From the NCBI GenBank assembly GCA_002439875.1, contig DJQB01000012.1, positions 102,536 through 166,535 of the forward strand: DNA of 64,000 nt. Direction: 5' to 3'. The position numbers and the translations under genes are program-made. Under the pieces are notes generated by a model. The model saw only the letters and a list, made by a program, of their open reading frames with translations. It was not told the DNA's origin and ran no database searches. The DNA is from Bacteroidales bacterium UBA6397 (lineage in GTDB: Bacteria > Bacteroidota > Bacteroidia > Bacteroidales > UBA932). Positions within the stretch are counted from its first letter, which is position 1; each line of letters opens with the position of its first letter. Shown piece after piece: positions 52,801-61,609 of the stretch.

Positions 52801-53938
52801 CAAGGTTGGCAACGCTCAGCCGGCCGAAAACTACGAAGACAGGAAAAAACTGGATGTAGTCCTCAAAGAGAAGAACATCGACCTGTTTCTCAACTACCGG
52901 GGCGTGGCTGCAGGCATGGATGGAAAACGGATAGCCAACATCACCGCCAAGCATATCGAAACAGGGAAAGAACTGCTGTTCGAAGCGCCGCTTTTTGCCG
53001 ATTGCACAGGTGATGGCACAATAGGTTATCTGGCCGGAGCCGACTGGAGGATGGGACGCGAGGCACGAAGCGAATTCGGCGAAGATCTTGCGCCCGGGCA
53101 GGCAGACAATAAGACCTTGGGAAGTTCCGTCCAATGGTACTCGGTGGAGACACAAAAGAACAGCCGGTTTCCTCTGTTCGAATACGGCATAAAATTCAAC
53201 GAGACAAATGCCGAACAAACGACCAAGGGGGAATGGACCTGGGAAACAGGTATGAACCAAAACCAGATAGATGACTTCGAGCGCATCCGCGACTATGGTC
53301 TTCTGGTGATCTATTCCAACTGGAGCTTTCTGAAAAACAGGCTGAAAGGGAATGAAGCCTACCGCAACCGTCGTCTCGGGTGGGTGGCCTATATCGCGGG
53401 AAAGCGTGAATCACGCCGTCTGCTAGGCGACTATATTCTCAAAGAAGACGACATCCGCAAGAACGTCTTCCACGAAGACGCATCCTTCACCACCACTTGG
53501 AGCATCGACCTACATTGGGAAGATCCCGACAACAGCCGGAAATTTCCTGGACGGGAGTTCAAGTCCGTCACCGAGCACATCCTAATCTACCCCTACGCCG
53601 TGCCATACCGCTGCCTCTACTCGCGCAACATAGAGAATCTCTTCATGGCCGGACGGGACATCAGCGCCACTCATGTGGCACTCGGAACCATCCGTGTCAT
53701 GCGCACCACAGGCATGATGGGTGAGGTAGTAGGAATGGCCGCCTCGCTTTGCAAACGTTTCGAACAGACACCGCGCGGCATCTATCAACATCATCTTGCC
53801 GACCTGAAAACCCTCATGACCCGGGGAGTGGGCGGAGACGGTTTCCCTAACAACCAGCGCTACAATGAAGGCGGCCGGCTGAAGGATAAACCGCGAGTGT
53901 TACAAGGAGAAAAAGATCCGGACGCCATCATATTATAA
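49862..53938 (+). CDS. GH3 beta-glycosidase fused to an FAD-dependent oxidoreductase
   Basis: 1358 residues from ATG 49862, the start that gives a signal peptide ('AASILLFTSLPAFSQ'). GH3 N-terminal barrel ~25-370 with 'GFDAIHGFRTVYPIP' and the nucleophile Asp in 'LVVSDWDAV' (~290); GH3 C-domain ~385-620; FN3-like domain ~640-720. The frame continues into a beta-sandwich ('FVEAESFAEKGGWKTDQQFM', ~735-880) that normally starts FAD-dependent oxidoreductases, and a full FAD_oxidored domain from ~908 (dinucleotide motif VVGGGIAGISAA; 'GGNNSSEIRVHLGG'). GH3 would release terminal beta-linked sugars; the oxidoreductase may oxidise a sugar. No stop or frameshift divides them. Confidence 0.9.
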   Translation: MSRQIFLYGISAASILLFTSLPAFSQLYKNPDAPIEARVTDLLGRMTLEEKVLQLTQYTLGRNNNANNLGEKIQKMPAETGSLIYYEESPSLRNRLQRKAVEESRLGIPILFGFDAIHGFRTVYPIPLAQACAWNPSLVKKACAVSAREARMSGVDWTFSPMIDVARDPRWGRVAEGYGEDPYVNGVFAAASVSGYQGEDLRDGRSVASCLKHYVGYGASEAGRDYVYTEISRQTLWDTYLPPYERGIKAGAATVMSAFNDISGTPATANAYTLSEVLKNRWKFDGLVVSDWDAVKQLIPQGFASSPEDAAMKAIHAGLDIDMISGCYHEHLAGLVQEGKVTMEEVDEAVRRVLRLKFRLGLFEHPYTPESAETERFLLPASKAAARQLAEESMVLLKNERNTLPLSAAPATIAVVGPLAKEQRSLLGSWAGHGRAEDVTSLWDGFKKGFPKDHRLLYAKGCDFDGDDSGGFAEALSIAGQSDIILLCLGEKHSWSGENASRSTIALPAIQERLAEALKKTGKPIVLILSNGRPLELCRLEPLCDAILEIWQPGIAGGEPVADILTGGANPSGKLAMTFPYSTGQIPIYYNRRQRARPQQGLYQDETSNPLYPFGHGLSYTSFRYGAPTSSASVIGRSDTLQVRIEVTNTGQRDGLETVHWYVSAPCGTVTRPARELKYFEKKLVKAGETKTFSFAVCPERDFSYTDSDGQRFVENGEYTITVGGKQTKITVTQHVAGPTHTALQANHIFVEAESFAEKGGWKTDQQFMDQMGSPYLLAHGMGIPVADAKTHVRFPAPGIYYAYARTYNWTSPWSAAKGPGQFRLSVNGKQLDATLGDTGDRWMWQEAGKVHVKSVDATVTLHDLTGFDGRCDALYFTTRRGALPPSDSVGLAEFRRQALRLPDTPPTAGKYDLVVVGGGIAGISAAVAAARLGCKVALLNDRPVLGGNNSSEIRVHLGGRIEVAPYPALGGLQKEFGPSKVGNAQPAENYEDRKKLDVVLKEKNIDLFLNYRGVAAGMDGKRIANITAKHIETGKELLFEAPLFADCTGDGTIGYLAGADWRMGREARSEFGEDLAPGQADNKTLGSSVQWYSVETQKNSRFPLFEYGIKFNETNAEQTTKGEWTWETGMNQNQIDDFERIRDYGLLVIYSNWSFLKNRLKGNEAYRNRRLGWVAYIAGKRESRRLLGDYILKEDDIRKNVFHEDASFTTTWSIDLHWEDPDNSRKFPGREFKSVTEHILIYPYAVPYRCLYSRNIENLFMAGRDISATHVALGTIRVMRTTGMMGEVVGMAASLCKRFEQTPRGIYQHHLADLKTLMTRGVGGDGFPNNQRYNEGGRLKDKPRVLQGEKDPDAIIL

Positions 53939-53961
53939 TCCAACATCCATTTACCATCCAC

Positions 53962-56241
53962 ATGAACCCATCTCACAAAAAAACGTTCCTCTTTGGACTG
54001 CTTGCCTGCACGGCGACGGCATTCGCTCAAACCACTCCTCAGCCGGCGGGCGGGGCAGACGAGAAGACACCCTCGAAATCGGAGTATTTCTCGTGGATCA
54101 ACAACACCAACGAAGGGGCCACAGCGCGGCAGACTGCCATCAACCTTGACTTCTTCCGCTGGCTGAAGGAGACCTACGGCATGACGCTTGACATCTATGC
54201 TTTCGATGCCGGTGCCATCGATGGCGCCAAGATGTATGGCAGCACAGCCTCGGGCCGCTTCCGCCGTCAGTTTCCGCAAGGATTCGGACCGTTGAGCCGC
54301 GAAGCATCCGCATTGGGCATCCACTTCGGACTCTGGGGTGGTCCAGACGGATTCGGGCATACTCCCGAAGAGTCCCGGCAGAGGGAAGAAATGATGGTAA
54401 GCCTGGTGCGCGACTACGGCTTCCGCCTCTTCAAGATGGATGCCGTCTGCGGGCAGTTGCGTCCGGAAAAATATTCCGACTTCGACCGCATGATGACCCG
54501 AGTGCGGCAGATCGCCCCCGACTTCATATTCCTCAACCACCGTCTGCAGTTGGGCGAAGCCACCCGCCACTCCACAACTTATCTTTTGGGAGGTGCCGAG
54601 ACCTACATCGACGTGTTCATGACCAATGACATGACTGCCACCCATCACCGCGCCAAAGCCCTGGCACGCAAAGCGCCGGAAGGGTTGACCCGCCTGACGG
54701 AGGACCACGGCGTATGCCTCTCCTCCTGCCTTGACGGATGGGAAGACGACCTCATCCTGCAGGCATTCAACCGCAATCTCATCCTCTCCCCGCAGATCTA
54801 TGCCAACCCATGGTTGCTGCGCGATGACGAGTTTCCCCGTCTGGCGTACATCTACAACCTGCACCGCAAGTACCGCGACATTCTGGTCGACGGCATGCGC
54901 CTGCCCGAAACGGTGTATGGGCCAGAAGCCGTGAGCCGCGGCAACGGGCAGACACGCTTCGTCACACTGCGCAATCTGACATGGACTCCTGTGAAGTACC
55001 GGATCCGGCTGGACAAGGAAATCGGGCTGGCCGCCAATGGCCGCCGTGTGAAAGCACAACTATACCACCCCTTCGCCGCCGATCTTGGCAAACATCCGTA
55101 TGGTTCCGTCATCGAAGTGGAAGTGCTGCCGTTCCGCGCGGCGCTCGTCCGCCTGACCAACGACGCGAAAGCCGACGACGATTCCGCGCTGACCCGCCTC
55201 ATCCCTTCAGCCGCAAAGAGAAAGGAGTTCATACACTACAAAGTGGCCGGCTTGAAGGCGTGTCCCGTTCCCGATGACATCAGTTCCTACTATTACGCCA
55301 CTTGCTTCGCTGCCGACAACAATGCGCTCGAAGCACGCTCGCTCCTCCGGTCGGGAGCCACAAAGGTGCCACAAGTGCGGGCGGCCCGCGACGCCTTCTT
55401 CCAACAGCCCCTCTTCAAAGCCCGCGAGATATGGGACCGCAACCTTTTCGACGGCGACACCCTCTCAGCCTTCTCAATCGCGATGAGATGGGGCGATCCT
55501 CGCCCGCAAGGGGAATCTGGCTTCCACCTCGATTTGGGACAGCCAACCGAGCTCGACAGTCTGATTGTCCGCACGTTCGATGAATATTCACTCAGCCCGC
55601 TCAAATCTGAGGAAGGCGTACAAGCCTATGTCTCCGCTGACCTGAAGCAATGGAAAGAGATCACCTTCCTGGCCGGACGGAACATGAACATCGATCTGAG
55701 CCGGTCAGGCCTCGTTCGCTACATCCGCTTCGCACCCTGCCCCCTCAGGCTCACAGAAGTGGAAGGTTACAAGGACGGAAAGCCTGTCGACCGCACCCGT
55801 TGGCGCGCCTCCAATCTGTTCCGCCCCTACGGAGGCCGCACCTGTCAGGCTTGCCATACATGGCGAAGCGAATTCACGGTTCCTGCCGACAGCCTGACGG
55901 GCCACCGTTCCTACCTCTGCGTGGCAATCAACGGCATACACGGCACGGAAGGTGCCTGGGTCGGATTCAAGATAGACGGAGAATATGTAGGGGCTCCCGA
56001 CCGCGCTCCCTCATTCACATCCAACACATGGGAGTACAGAAGCGCCAACTCCGACCGCAACTACACTTACTATCTCCCGCTCACCCCGGACATGGCCGGC
56101 AAGAAGATAGAGACCGTTGTCATGTCGCTCGGCCAAAACGCCGGCTATGTGAATACCGACCGTCCCGGCCAAGACAAGCGGAAGGATGGCAAACACCCGG
56201 TTACGTTGCAGCCTGAAGTGTGGCTGACAACGAATCTGTAA
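53962..56241 (+). CDS. clan-D-like (GH36/27-type) TIM-barrel protein with C-terminal discoidin-like domains
   Basis: 759 residues; signal peptide 'LFGLLACTATAFAQ'. The first ~330 residues resemble a GH-D clan barrel (alpha-galactosidase-like): 'LGIHFGLWGGPDGFGHTPEE' followed by 'YGFRLFKMDAVCG', where Asp160 would be the nucleophile (KxD). The acid/base candidate is uncertain ('SSCLDGWEDDL'). A beta domain follows (~330-410), then two discoidin/NPCBM-like parts ('FDEYSLSPLKSEEGVQAYVS' and 'AINGIHGTEGAWVGFKIDGE'). It could be an alpha-galactosidase or a related enzyme of an unnamed family. It is the last gene of the PUL, 23 bases after the GH3 fusion. Confidence 0.75.
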   Translation: MNPSHKKTFLFGLLACTATAFAQTTPQPAGGADEKTPSKSEYFSWINNTNEGATARQTAINLDFFRWLKETYGMTLDIYAFDAGAIDGAKMYGSTASGRFRRQFPQGFGPLSREASALGIHFGLWGGPDGFGHTPEESRQREEMMVSLVRDYGFRLFKMDAVCGQLRPEKYSDFDRMMTRVRQIAPDFIFLNHRLQLGEATRHSTTYLLGGAETYIDVFMTNDMTATHHRAKALARKAPEGLTRLTEDHGVCLSSCLDGWEDDLILQAFNRNLILSPQIYANPWLLRDDEFPRLAYIYNLHRKYRDILVDGMRLPETVYGPEAVSRGNGQTRFVTLRNLTWTPVKYRIRLDKEIGLAANGRRVKAQLYHPFAADLGKHPYGSVIEVEVLPFRAALVRLTNDAKADDDSALTRLIPSAAKRKEFIHYKVAGLKACPVPDDISSYYYATCFAADNNALEARSLLRSGATKVPQVRAARDAFFQQPLFKAREIWDRNLFDGDTLSAFSIAMRWGDPRPQGESGFHLDLGQPTELDSLIVRTFDEYSLSPLKSEEGVQAYVSADLKQWKEITFLAGRNMNIDLSRSGLVRYIRFAPCPLRLTEVEGYKDGKPVDRTRWRASNLFRPYGGRTCQACHTWRSEFTVPADSLTGHRSYLCVAINGIHGTEGAWVGFKIDGEYVGAPDRAPSFTSNTWEYRSANSDRNYTYYLPLTPDMAGKKIETVVMSLGQNAGYVNTDRPGQDKRKDGKHPVTLQPEVWLTTNL

Positions 56242-56325
56242 ATCGATTTTATAGTAAAATAATTGGGAAGAAAAAAATAATATACTTACCTTGTTAGTTG
56301 AATATAAATGTTCTTAACAAATTTT

Positions 56326-57552
56326 ATGACCAACAACAAGAAAAGCCTGCTCGCGGCATGGCTGTGTGCGGCAAGCGTTGCCTTTACGGGATGCGATAAG
56401 GACAACGGACCTGAGAAAACAATCTATGTTCCTGAAGAAACCTCCACGGCAGCGGTGAACCTCTCCGAGAACGGAACCGCCAACTGCTACATCGTCAAGC
56501 CTGGCAGTGTGGTGTCATTTGAGACCTCATACAAAGGAAATTCAAAGACAGAACCAACCGGAGAAGGATCTGTGGCAAAACTCATCTGGCAGGACACGAA
56601 AGGACTGGTAAAGACAATTTATTTCGATCCGGAACTTCAGACAGCCTATGCGGAGATCGCGAACTCTAAAGGTAACGCCCTTGTCGCCGTGTGCGACGCC
56701 GCCGGAACGATACTCTGGAGCTGGCATCTCTGGATCTGCGACTATGATCCTGAGAAGACACTCTTCACTACCGAAGCCAACGCAGCCGGAACACAGTGGA
56801 CATTCATGGACAGGAACATCGGAGCGACCGACGTGAACAGAGGCTCGTTCGGCAACTTCGGTATGCTTTACCAGTGGGGCCGCAAGGATCCGTTCCCTGG
56901 AGCCTGCGCGTTCACTATCCAGAATGAAGACTACAGCTATGTGGAAGACGGCGAGAGGACACTTTACGACATCCAAGGCAAGGCCATTCCCAAGATAAAG
57001 GATCTCGCCGAGTACCACGGAACAATCGAAAAATCAATCCGGCAGCCGGCCACATTCTTCGCCATGACCTACAAAGCCACCGGAGAAGTCGATGAGAGCG
57101 GCAATCCTGAATATGAATGCGACTACATCACCAAAGACTGGGTGGATGTCTCAGACGACGATTATTGGGGAGGCGTCTCCGGCAAGAAGACAATCTACGA
57201 CCCATGCCCAGTCGGCTACAAGGTTCCTGTCAGCGATGCTGAAGGCAACACCCCGTACGCTTGGATGAAATTCACGGATATGACCTGGGATCCAACGAAC
57301 CACGGAGCGATTGACAAAGACCAGTGGTTTCCTTGCACAGGCACCAGGGTATATGCCTCGGGAGGTCTAGATAACCCTGAGGCCAACCCTTACGCTGGAG
57401 TTTGGTTCGGAACCGCTTCCGTCAAGTCGGCGACTTCCACAAGCCAGGTAGTTTACGGTCAATATATGTCTATCATGAATAACAAGAGAACCTTCAAAGT
57501 AATAAAGGACTCCCGCTCGCAAGGCTTGAGCGTACGTTGCGTGAAGGAGTAA
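56326..57552 (+). CDS. FISUMP-like surface lipoprotein
   Basis: 408 residues from ATG 56326, which gives a lipoprotein signal with cysteine in 'SVAFTGCDKD' (an ATG 18 bases upstream is possible). The region 'TQWTFMDRNIGATDVNRGSF' and 'GMLYQWGRKDPFPG', with the end 'SQGLSVRCVKE', matches the Fibrobacter succinogenes major paralogous domain type seen in many Bacteroidales surface proteins. The first ~100 residues look like a beta domain ('NCYIVKPGSVVSFETSY'). Function unknown, probably adhesive or structural. The hexamer GAATAT reappears at 56300 and 57108, placing it outside the PUL. Confidence 0.75.
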   Translation: MTNNKKSLLAAWLCAASVAFTGCDKDNGPEKTIYVPEETSTAAVNLSENGTANCYIVKPGSVVSFETSYKGNSKTEPTGEGSVAKLIWQDTKGLVKTIYFDPELQTAYAEIANSKGNALVAVCDAAGTILWSWHLWICDYDPEKTLFTTEANAAGTQWTFMDRNIGATDVNRGSFGNFGMLYQWGRKDPFPGACAFTIQNEDYSYVEDGERTLYDIQGKAIPKIKDLAEYHGTIEKSIRQPATFFAMTYKATGEVDESGNPEYECDYITKDWVDVSDDDYWGGVSGKKTIYDPCPVGYKVPVSDAEGNTPYAWMKFTDMTWDPTNHGAIDKDQWFPCTGTRVYASGGLDNPEANPYAGVWFGTASVKSATSTSQVVYGQYMSIMNNKRTFKVIKDSRSQGLSVRCVKE

Positions 57553-57619
57553 TATTCATAACAATCAAACTGATCATGCTACTATATACAAAGTGGCCAA
57601 GGCAATTATTTATCAAACT

Positions 57620-59329
57620 ATGAGAAAGATAATATTTTCCGCACTGTTGGCGGCAGGTCTGCTGGCAGTCGCATGTTCAAAAAGTGACGACAGGTCTGTC
57701 ACAGAAGTCTCGCTTGACAAGACAGAAGTTTCTGTGATCAGAGGCAGCGAAATCCAATTGACAGCCAAAGTCCTTCCTGAGAACGCATTGGAGAAGACCA
57801 TTACATGGTCAAGCGACAAGAAGTCCGTGGCTGTAGTCGATCAGACGGGTCTGGTCAAGGCCTTGGCCGTGGGTTCAGCCAACATCACCGCCGAAGCCGG
57901 CGGCAAGAAAGCCGTATGCAGCCTCACCGTCACTGCCGTCCCTGTCGAATCGATTGTCATCTCATTCTCGGATGACGAGACCGGCGAGGCCGTGAAAGCC
58001 TTTGAACTGATCCGCACCAAAGAAGCCAAACTGAAGGCGACTGTGACTCCGGTAGAGGCTTTGGAGGAATATTCATTGGTGTGGAGCAGCAGCGATGACA
58101 AGATCGCCACTGTCAGTCAAGAAGGCGTGGTGACGGCTGTAGCCAAAGAAGGTGTCGCCGATATTATGGTGACCGCAGGTGAAAAGACTGAGAAATGTCC
58201 TGTCACCGTGAAGCCGAGACCTGTGGATTTCATACTTTGCGAGGAGGCTTCCAAGTCATTGAAAGTCGGCGAGACATGGCAGGTTCCTGCCGCCGTCAGT
58301 CCGGCGGACAATGACGACACAATCATCTGGGCGAGCAGCGATGAGTCTGTCGCCGTGGTCGGGGAGACCGGTCTGGTCGAGGCCAAGGCGAAGGGTAATG
58401 CGAAAATCACCGCGAAATCCACATTATGGCCGCAGGCACACTACGGGGAGTGTGAGATTCTGGTTTACGAGGATGAGTCCGCACTGGGCATGAAGTTCGC
58501 GACCATTCCTGCCGGATCATTCTGGATGGGAAGCCCTGACGGCAAGACCGAGGGACTGCAAGCCGAGCCAAGCAGAATGCGCAACGAGACACGTCACAAG
58601 GTGACTATCACAAAGTCTTTCCAGATCGGGATTTACGAGGTGACAAACGCACAATACGCCAAGTTCCTCAACGAGACAGGTGTCGGGGAGAACGGTAAGT
58701 CAAACACGACACAGACTGAACTCCTTTACGCCAGCTCAGGTTCATTCGACTGGGGACTCCACTACGATGCGGAAGCAAAGCAATGGGTCCCTGTCTCCGG
58801 CTATGAGAACTACCCTGTCATCTTTGTCAATTGGTACGGCGCCAATGAATTCGCGCAATGGGCGGGAGGCTCTCTCCCTACCGAGGCGCAATGGGAATAT
58901 GCCTGCCGCGGCGGGAAAGATGACCTTCCGTTCGGAATAGGTGACGGAAAGCATCTTGATGACACCATGGCGAATTACATGAGCACCAATACCTATGACT
59001 ACGACAATGGAGGAGTAAAATTCGTCGGCGGCACGGCACTGCGCAAAACCACGGAGGTAGGATCATACCAGCCTAACGCCTATGGCTTGTATGATATGCA
59101 CGGCAATGTCTACGAATGGTGTTCAGACTATTTTGTGTACGACCTCGGTGATGCCGAAGCCACCGATCCGGCCGGCCCTGAAACATCAAGTGACAACATG
59201 AGAGTCATAAAAGGAGGAAGTTATGACAAATCTCCAAGACAATGTCGTTCGGCTGCCAGGGAATGCTCCAACCCGGTAGCGACGGAAGGTCAGAAATTCG
59301 GTTTCAGAATCGTAAAACCTGTCGAATAG
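57620..59329 (+). CDS. lipoprotein with three Ig-like (BIG_2) domains and an FGE-sulfatase domain
   Basis: 569 residues from ATG 57620. The lipobox cysteine ends 'LLAVACSKS'. Three tandem BIG_2 units follow, with markers 'ITWSSDKKSVAVVDQTG', 'LVWSSSDDKIATVSQEG' and 'IIWASSDESVAVVGETG'. Residues ~290-569 are a formylglycine-generating-enzyme-like (SUMF1) fold: 'KFATIPAGSFWMGSPDGK', 'GGSLPTEAQWEYACRGGK', 'YDMHGNVYEWCSDY', 'VIKGGSYDKSPRQCRSAARE'. In Bacteroidales such domains often serve as binding or structural modules; I see no clear copper/cysteine pair of true FGE. Surface location likely. A terminator follows. Confidence 0.85.
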   Translation: MRKIIFSALLAAGLLAVACSKSDDRSVTEVSLDKTEVSVIRGSEIQLTAKVLPENALEKTITWSSDKKSVAVVDQTGLVKALAVGSANITAEAGGKKAVCSLTVTAVPVESIVISFSDDETGEAVKAFELIRTKEAKLKATVTPVEALEEYSLVWSSSDDKIATVSQEGVVTAVAKEGVADIMVTAGEKTEKCPVTVKPRPVDFILCEEASKSLKVGETWQVPAAVSPADNDDTIIWASSDESVAVVGETGLVEAKAKGNAKITAKSTLWPQAHYGECEILVYEDESALGMKFATIPAGSFWMGSPDGKTEGLQAEPSRMRNETRHKVTITKSFQIGIYEVTNAQYAKFLNETGVGENGKSNTTQTELLYASSGSFDWGLHYDAEAKQWVPVSGYENYPVIFVNWYGANEFAQWAGGSLPTEAQWEYACRGGKDDLPFGIGDGKHLDDTMANYMSTNTYDYDNGGVKFVGGTALRKTTEVGSYQPNAYGLYDMHGNVYEWCSDYFVYDLGDAEATDPAGPETSSDNMRVIKGGSYDKSPRQCRSAARECSNPVATEGQKFGFRIVKPVE

Positions 59330-59344
59330 ACAGCGCAATAACTA

Positions 59345-59382
59345 AAAAAGCCTGGCAATCATCATCGATTGCCAGGCTTTTT
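59345..59382. terminator. bidirectional rho-independent terminator
   Basis: A 16-base perfect stem (59345-59360 with 59367-59382, core GCCTGGCAATC) with a 6-base loop and A-run/T-run on each side. It ends both the FGE-like lipoprotein transcript and the convergent lipoprotein gene at 59399. Confidence 0.9.
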
Positions 59383-59398
59383 CTATTTTTATAAAAGA

Positions 59399-60682
59399 CT
59401 ACTCGCTGTAGTCACCGTAAGTAAGCTCACCTTTGTAGGTTCCCAGAAAATAGGTCTCGTTGTTGTCGTCACGGAACTTGAATTCAATGGTGTAGACCTT
59501 GTCATTCTCGTTTGTGACCTTTACCCAACCAATATTGGCGGCGTAGACCGGCTCCCAGTCCAACGCATACCATGTTCCCAAGACAGCCGATCCTTCGGTG
59601 AAGCCCGGGACGACCGTGAATGGCTGGAAATGAGCGTTGTCCGCAGCATACATAACCTTGTAGGTTCCGGATGGTATGGCCGTAGTGTAGCTGACGGCGG
59701 TGTTGAGGTCAAGCATCAGCATCTCGCCTGTTCCGTCATAGTTCTCGAAATCCATCGTCTTGTCTCCAAGGTATATGGTCCAACCGGAATAGTCAGTGCC
59801 GGTCTTTCCGTAGATCTTTGTTCCATAGTAGTCAAGAGTGCCATGTGAAAGGTTCTTCATCTCGACAACCTTGTACTTCGCATAATCCTTGGAATAGTCC
59901 TCGAGAGGGACGGATCCGGAATAAGTGAAAGAGTATGCCTTGCCGCCGGCCTTGACGTAAGCGGTGACAAGATATTCACCGTTAGCAGCCTTGACGGAGA
60001 CCATGCCTTCGCTGACGACAAGATAGTTTCCATCTACTTCGCTGTCATAGACAAATGTCCCCTGAAGGCCTTCAGCGCCGAAATCCTCTCCCTTGACGAA
60101 GGTATATTCAGACATATCTCCAGATTCATCAACAGTGTACGAGCCTGCCGTGACTGACTTGTTTCCTGATTTGGGAGCGTTCAGTTCAAGGAACAGTGCT
60201 GTACCCTTGCCGGAGAAGGCTCCGTCAGCAAATACAACGCTGCCCGAGGTGAGGTAAGTCCAGGAGTTGTCGGTTCCTGACATGTAATAGTCTCCGTAGA
60301 AGAATCCTTTGGCGGAGTTGAATGCCGTGAACTCTGTAGGATAGCCCTCTGGAACGACAGCCACACTGCACACCGATGTAAGCGAACCTCCCTGAGCAGT
60401 CGCGGTTATGACGGCATCTCCAGCGGCCACAGCCTTGATTTCCAGACCAGAGACAGCAACAACGGCTTCATCGCTCGAAGTCAAAGTGTAAGTCTGGTCC
60501 GTAGCGTCCTCCGGGGTGATGGTCAACTCTGGCGTGAGAGTCTGTCCCACGGAGAGTGTCAACGAAGTTTCATTGAAGACAATCTTCTCTACCGAAATAG
60601 TCTTGTCTTCCTTTTCGCAAGACACAAAAGTCAATGCGAACGCGCCTGCTAACAGACACGAAACAGATTTGATAAGTCGCAT
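59399..60682 (-). CDS. lipoprotein with an Ig-like domain and repeated beta modules
   Basis: 427 residues from ATG 60682; upstream in-frame starts lie before the signal and are rejected. Lipobox cysteine in 'AFALTFVSCEKE'. One BIG_2-like domain covers ~25-105 ('LSVGQTLTPELTITPEDA', 'YTLTSSDEAVVAVSG'). The rest holds two or three related beta modules ('GFFYGDYYMSGTDNSWTYLT', 'DFENYDGTGEMLMLDLNT') that I do not recognise by name. Probably a surface-exposed lipoprotein. It shares the BIG_2 architecture with the convergent gene, pointing to a common origin of this small lipoprotein group. Confidence 0.8.
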   Translation of the reverse strand: MRLIKSVSCLLAGAFALTFVSCEKEDKTISVEKIVFNETSLTLSVGQTLTPELTITPEDATDQTYTLTSSDEAVVAVSGLEIKAVAAGDAVITATAQGGSLTSVCSVAVVPEGYPTEFTAFNSAKGFFYGDYYMSGTDNSWTYLTSGSVVFADGAFSGKGTALFLELNAPKSGNKSVTAGSYTVDESGDMSEYTFVKGEDFGAEGLQGTFVYDSEVDGNYLVVSEGMVSVKAANGEYLVTAYVKAGGKAYSFTYSGSVPLEDYSKDYAKYKVVEMKNLSHGTLDYYGTKIYGKTGTDYSGWTIYLGDKTMDFENYDGTGEMLMLDLNTAVSYTTAIPSGTYKVMYAADNAHFQPFTVVPGFTEGSAVLGTWYALDWEPVYAANIGWVKVTNENDKVYTIEFKFRDDNNETYFLGTYKGELTYGDYSE

Positions 60683-60854
60683 AACACTTAAATTATTTGT
60701 TAAATTCAAAATAAAGTTAGCCACTTTTGACGACATTGCCAATTAATTTTGCAGATTACGTTTTTAAGCAATATCTTGCATTGACAATTTTGTCGAGCAT
60801 TATTGTCTAACTATGATCTTCGTCAGTCACAAGAAATCAAGTTAATATTCGAAT

Positions 60855-61598
60855 ATGAACAAAACATCTGAATATGCTCTCACCATTGTGGTGCCTGTCT
60901 TCAACGAGGAGGACAACATCCACAATCTGGAAAAGGCTCTGTCCGAGTTCATTCCCCATAGCAAAGTACCTACTTGCGCGCTGTTTGTGGACGATGGTTC
61001 GAAGGATGGCAGCCTGAAACTGATCCAAGAGGTATGCTCCCGGAACAAGGACATCTTCTACATCAGTTTCAAGAAAAACGCCGGCCTCAGCGCAGCCATA
61101 AAGGCAGGATTTGACTATGCTTTCTCCGAATATGTCGGCTATATGGACGCTGACCTTCAGACCACTCCGGAGGACTTCAATCTTCTGCTGGACGGAATGA
61201 AGGAACACACCTTGATGACGGGCTACAGGGCGGATCGCAAGGACACGGCGTTCAAACGGATCCAGTCCAAAATCGCCAACGGGTTCAGGAATATGATGAC
61301 TCACGACGGAGCCAAGGACACCGGCTGCCCTCTCAAGATCATCCGCACTGACGCTGCCAAGAGGATTCCGATGTTCAAAGGGATGCACAGATTCCTGCCC
61401 GCGCTGATTCTACTGCAAGAAGGCGGAAGCTTCGGACAAGTGCCTGTGAGACATTTCCCACGCGTGGCTGGAGCATCAAAGTTCCACCTTTGGAACAGGC
61501 TCTGGGGACCGTTTGCGGACTGCTTCGCCTACAGATGGATGAAGCCACGGTACATCAACTATTCAGTCGGGGAAAGCAATGTCGGTGAACGGAATTAA
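60855..61598 (+). CDS. GT2 family glycosyltransferase (DPM/GtrB-like)
   Basis: 247 residues. The GT-A fold shows 'IVVPVFNEEDNIHNLEKAL', 'FVDDGSKDGSLKLI', 'NAGLSAAIKAGFDYA' and the metal-site 'GYMDADLQTTPED'. It lacks the C-terminal membrane helices of some GtrB proteins. Such enzymes transfer a sugar to polyprenyl phosphate on the cytoplasmic side, making the donor for an ArnT-type transferase. The next two genes encode a LAB_N membrane protein and an ArnT-like GT39, a combination found in envelope lipid modification operons. Confidence 0.92.
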   Translation: MNKTSEYALTIVVPVFNEEDNIHNLEKALSEFIPHSKVPTCALFVDDGSKDGSLKLIQEVCSRNKDIFYISFKKNAGLSAAIKAGFDYAFSEYVGYMDADLQTTPEDFNLLLDGMKEHTLMTGYRADRKDTAFKRIQSKIANGFRNMMTHDGAKDTGCPLKIIRTDAAKRIPMFKGMHRFLPALILLQEGGSFGQVPVRHFPRVAGASKFHLWNRLWGPFADCFAYRWMKPRYINYSVGESNVGERN

Positions 61599-61609
61599 TC
61601 TTCAGGAAT

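Noticed and set aside
53860..55059. 399-codon minus-strand open frame across the GH3-FAD and clan-D gene junction
   Set aside because: Spans two well supported genes on the other strand and shows no motif; GC-rich codon shadow.
36700..56240. PUL as part of an integrative or conjugative element
   Set aside because: No integrase, relaxase, tra genes, tRNA or flanking direct repeat was seen in the window; only composition suggests transfer.
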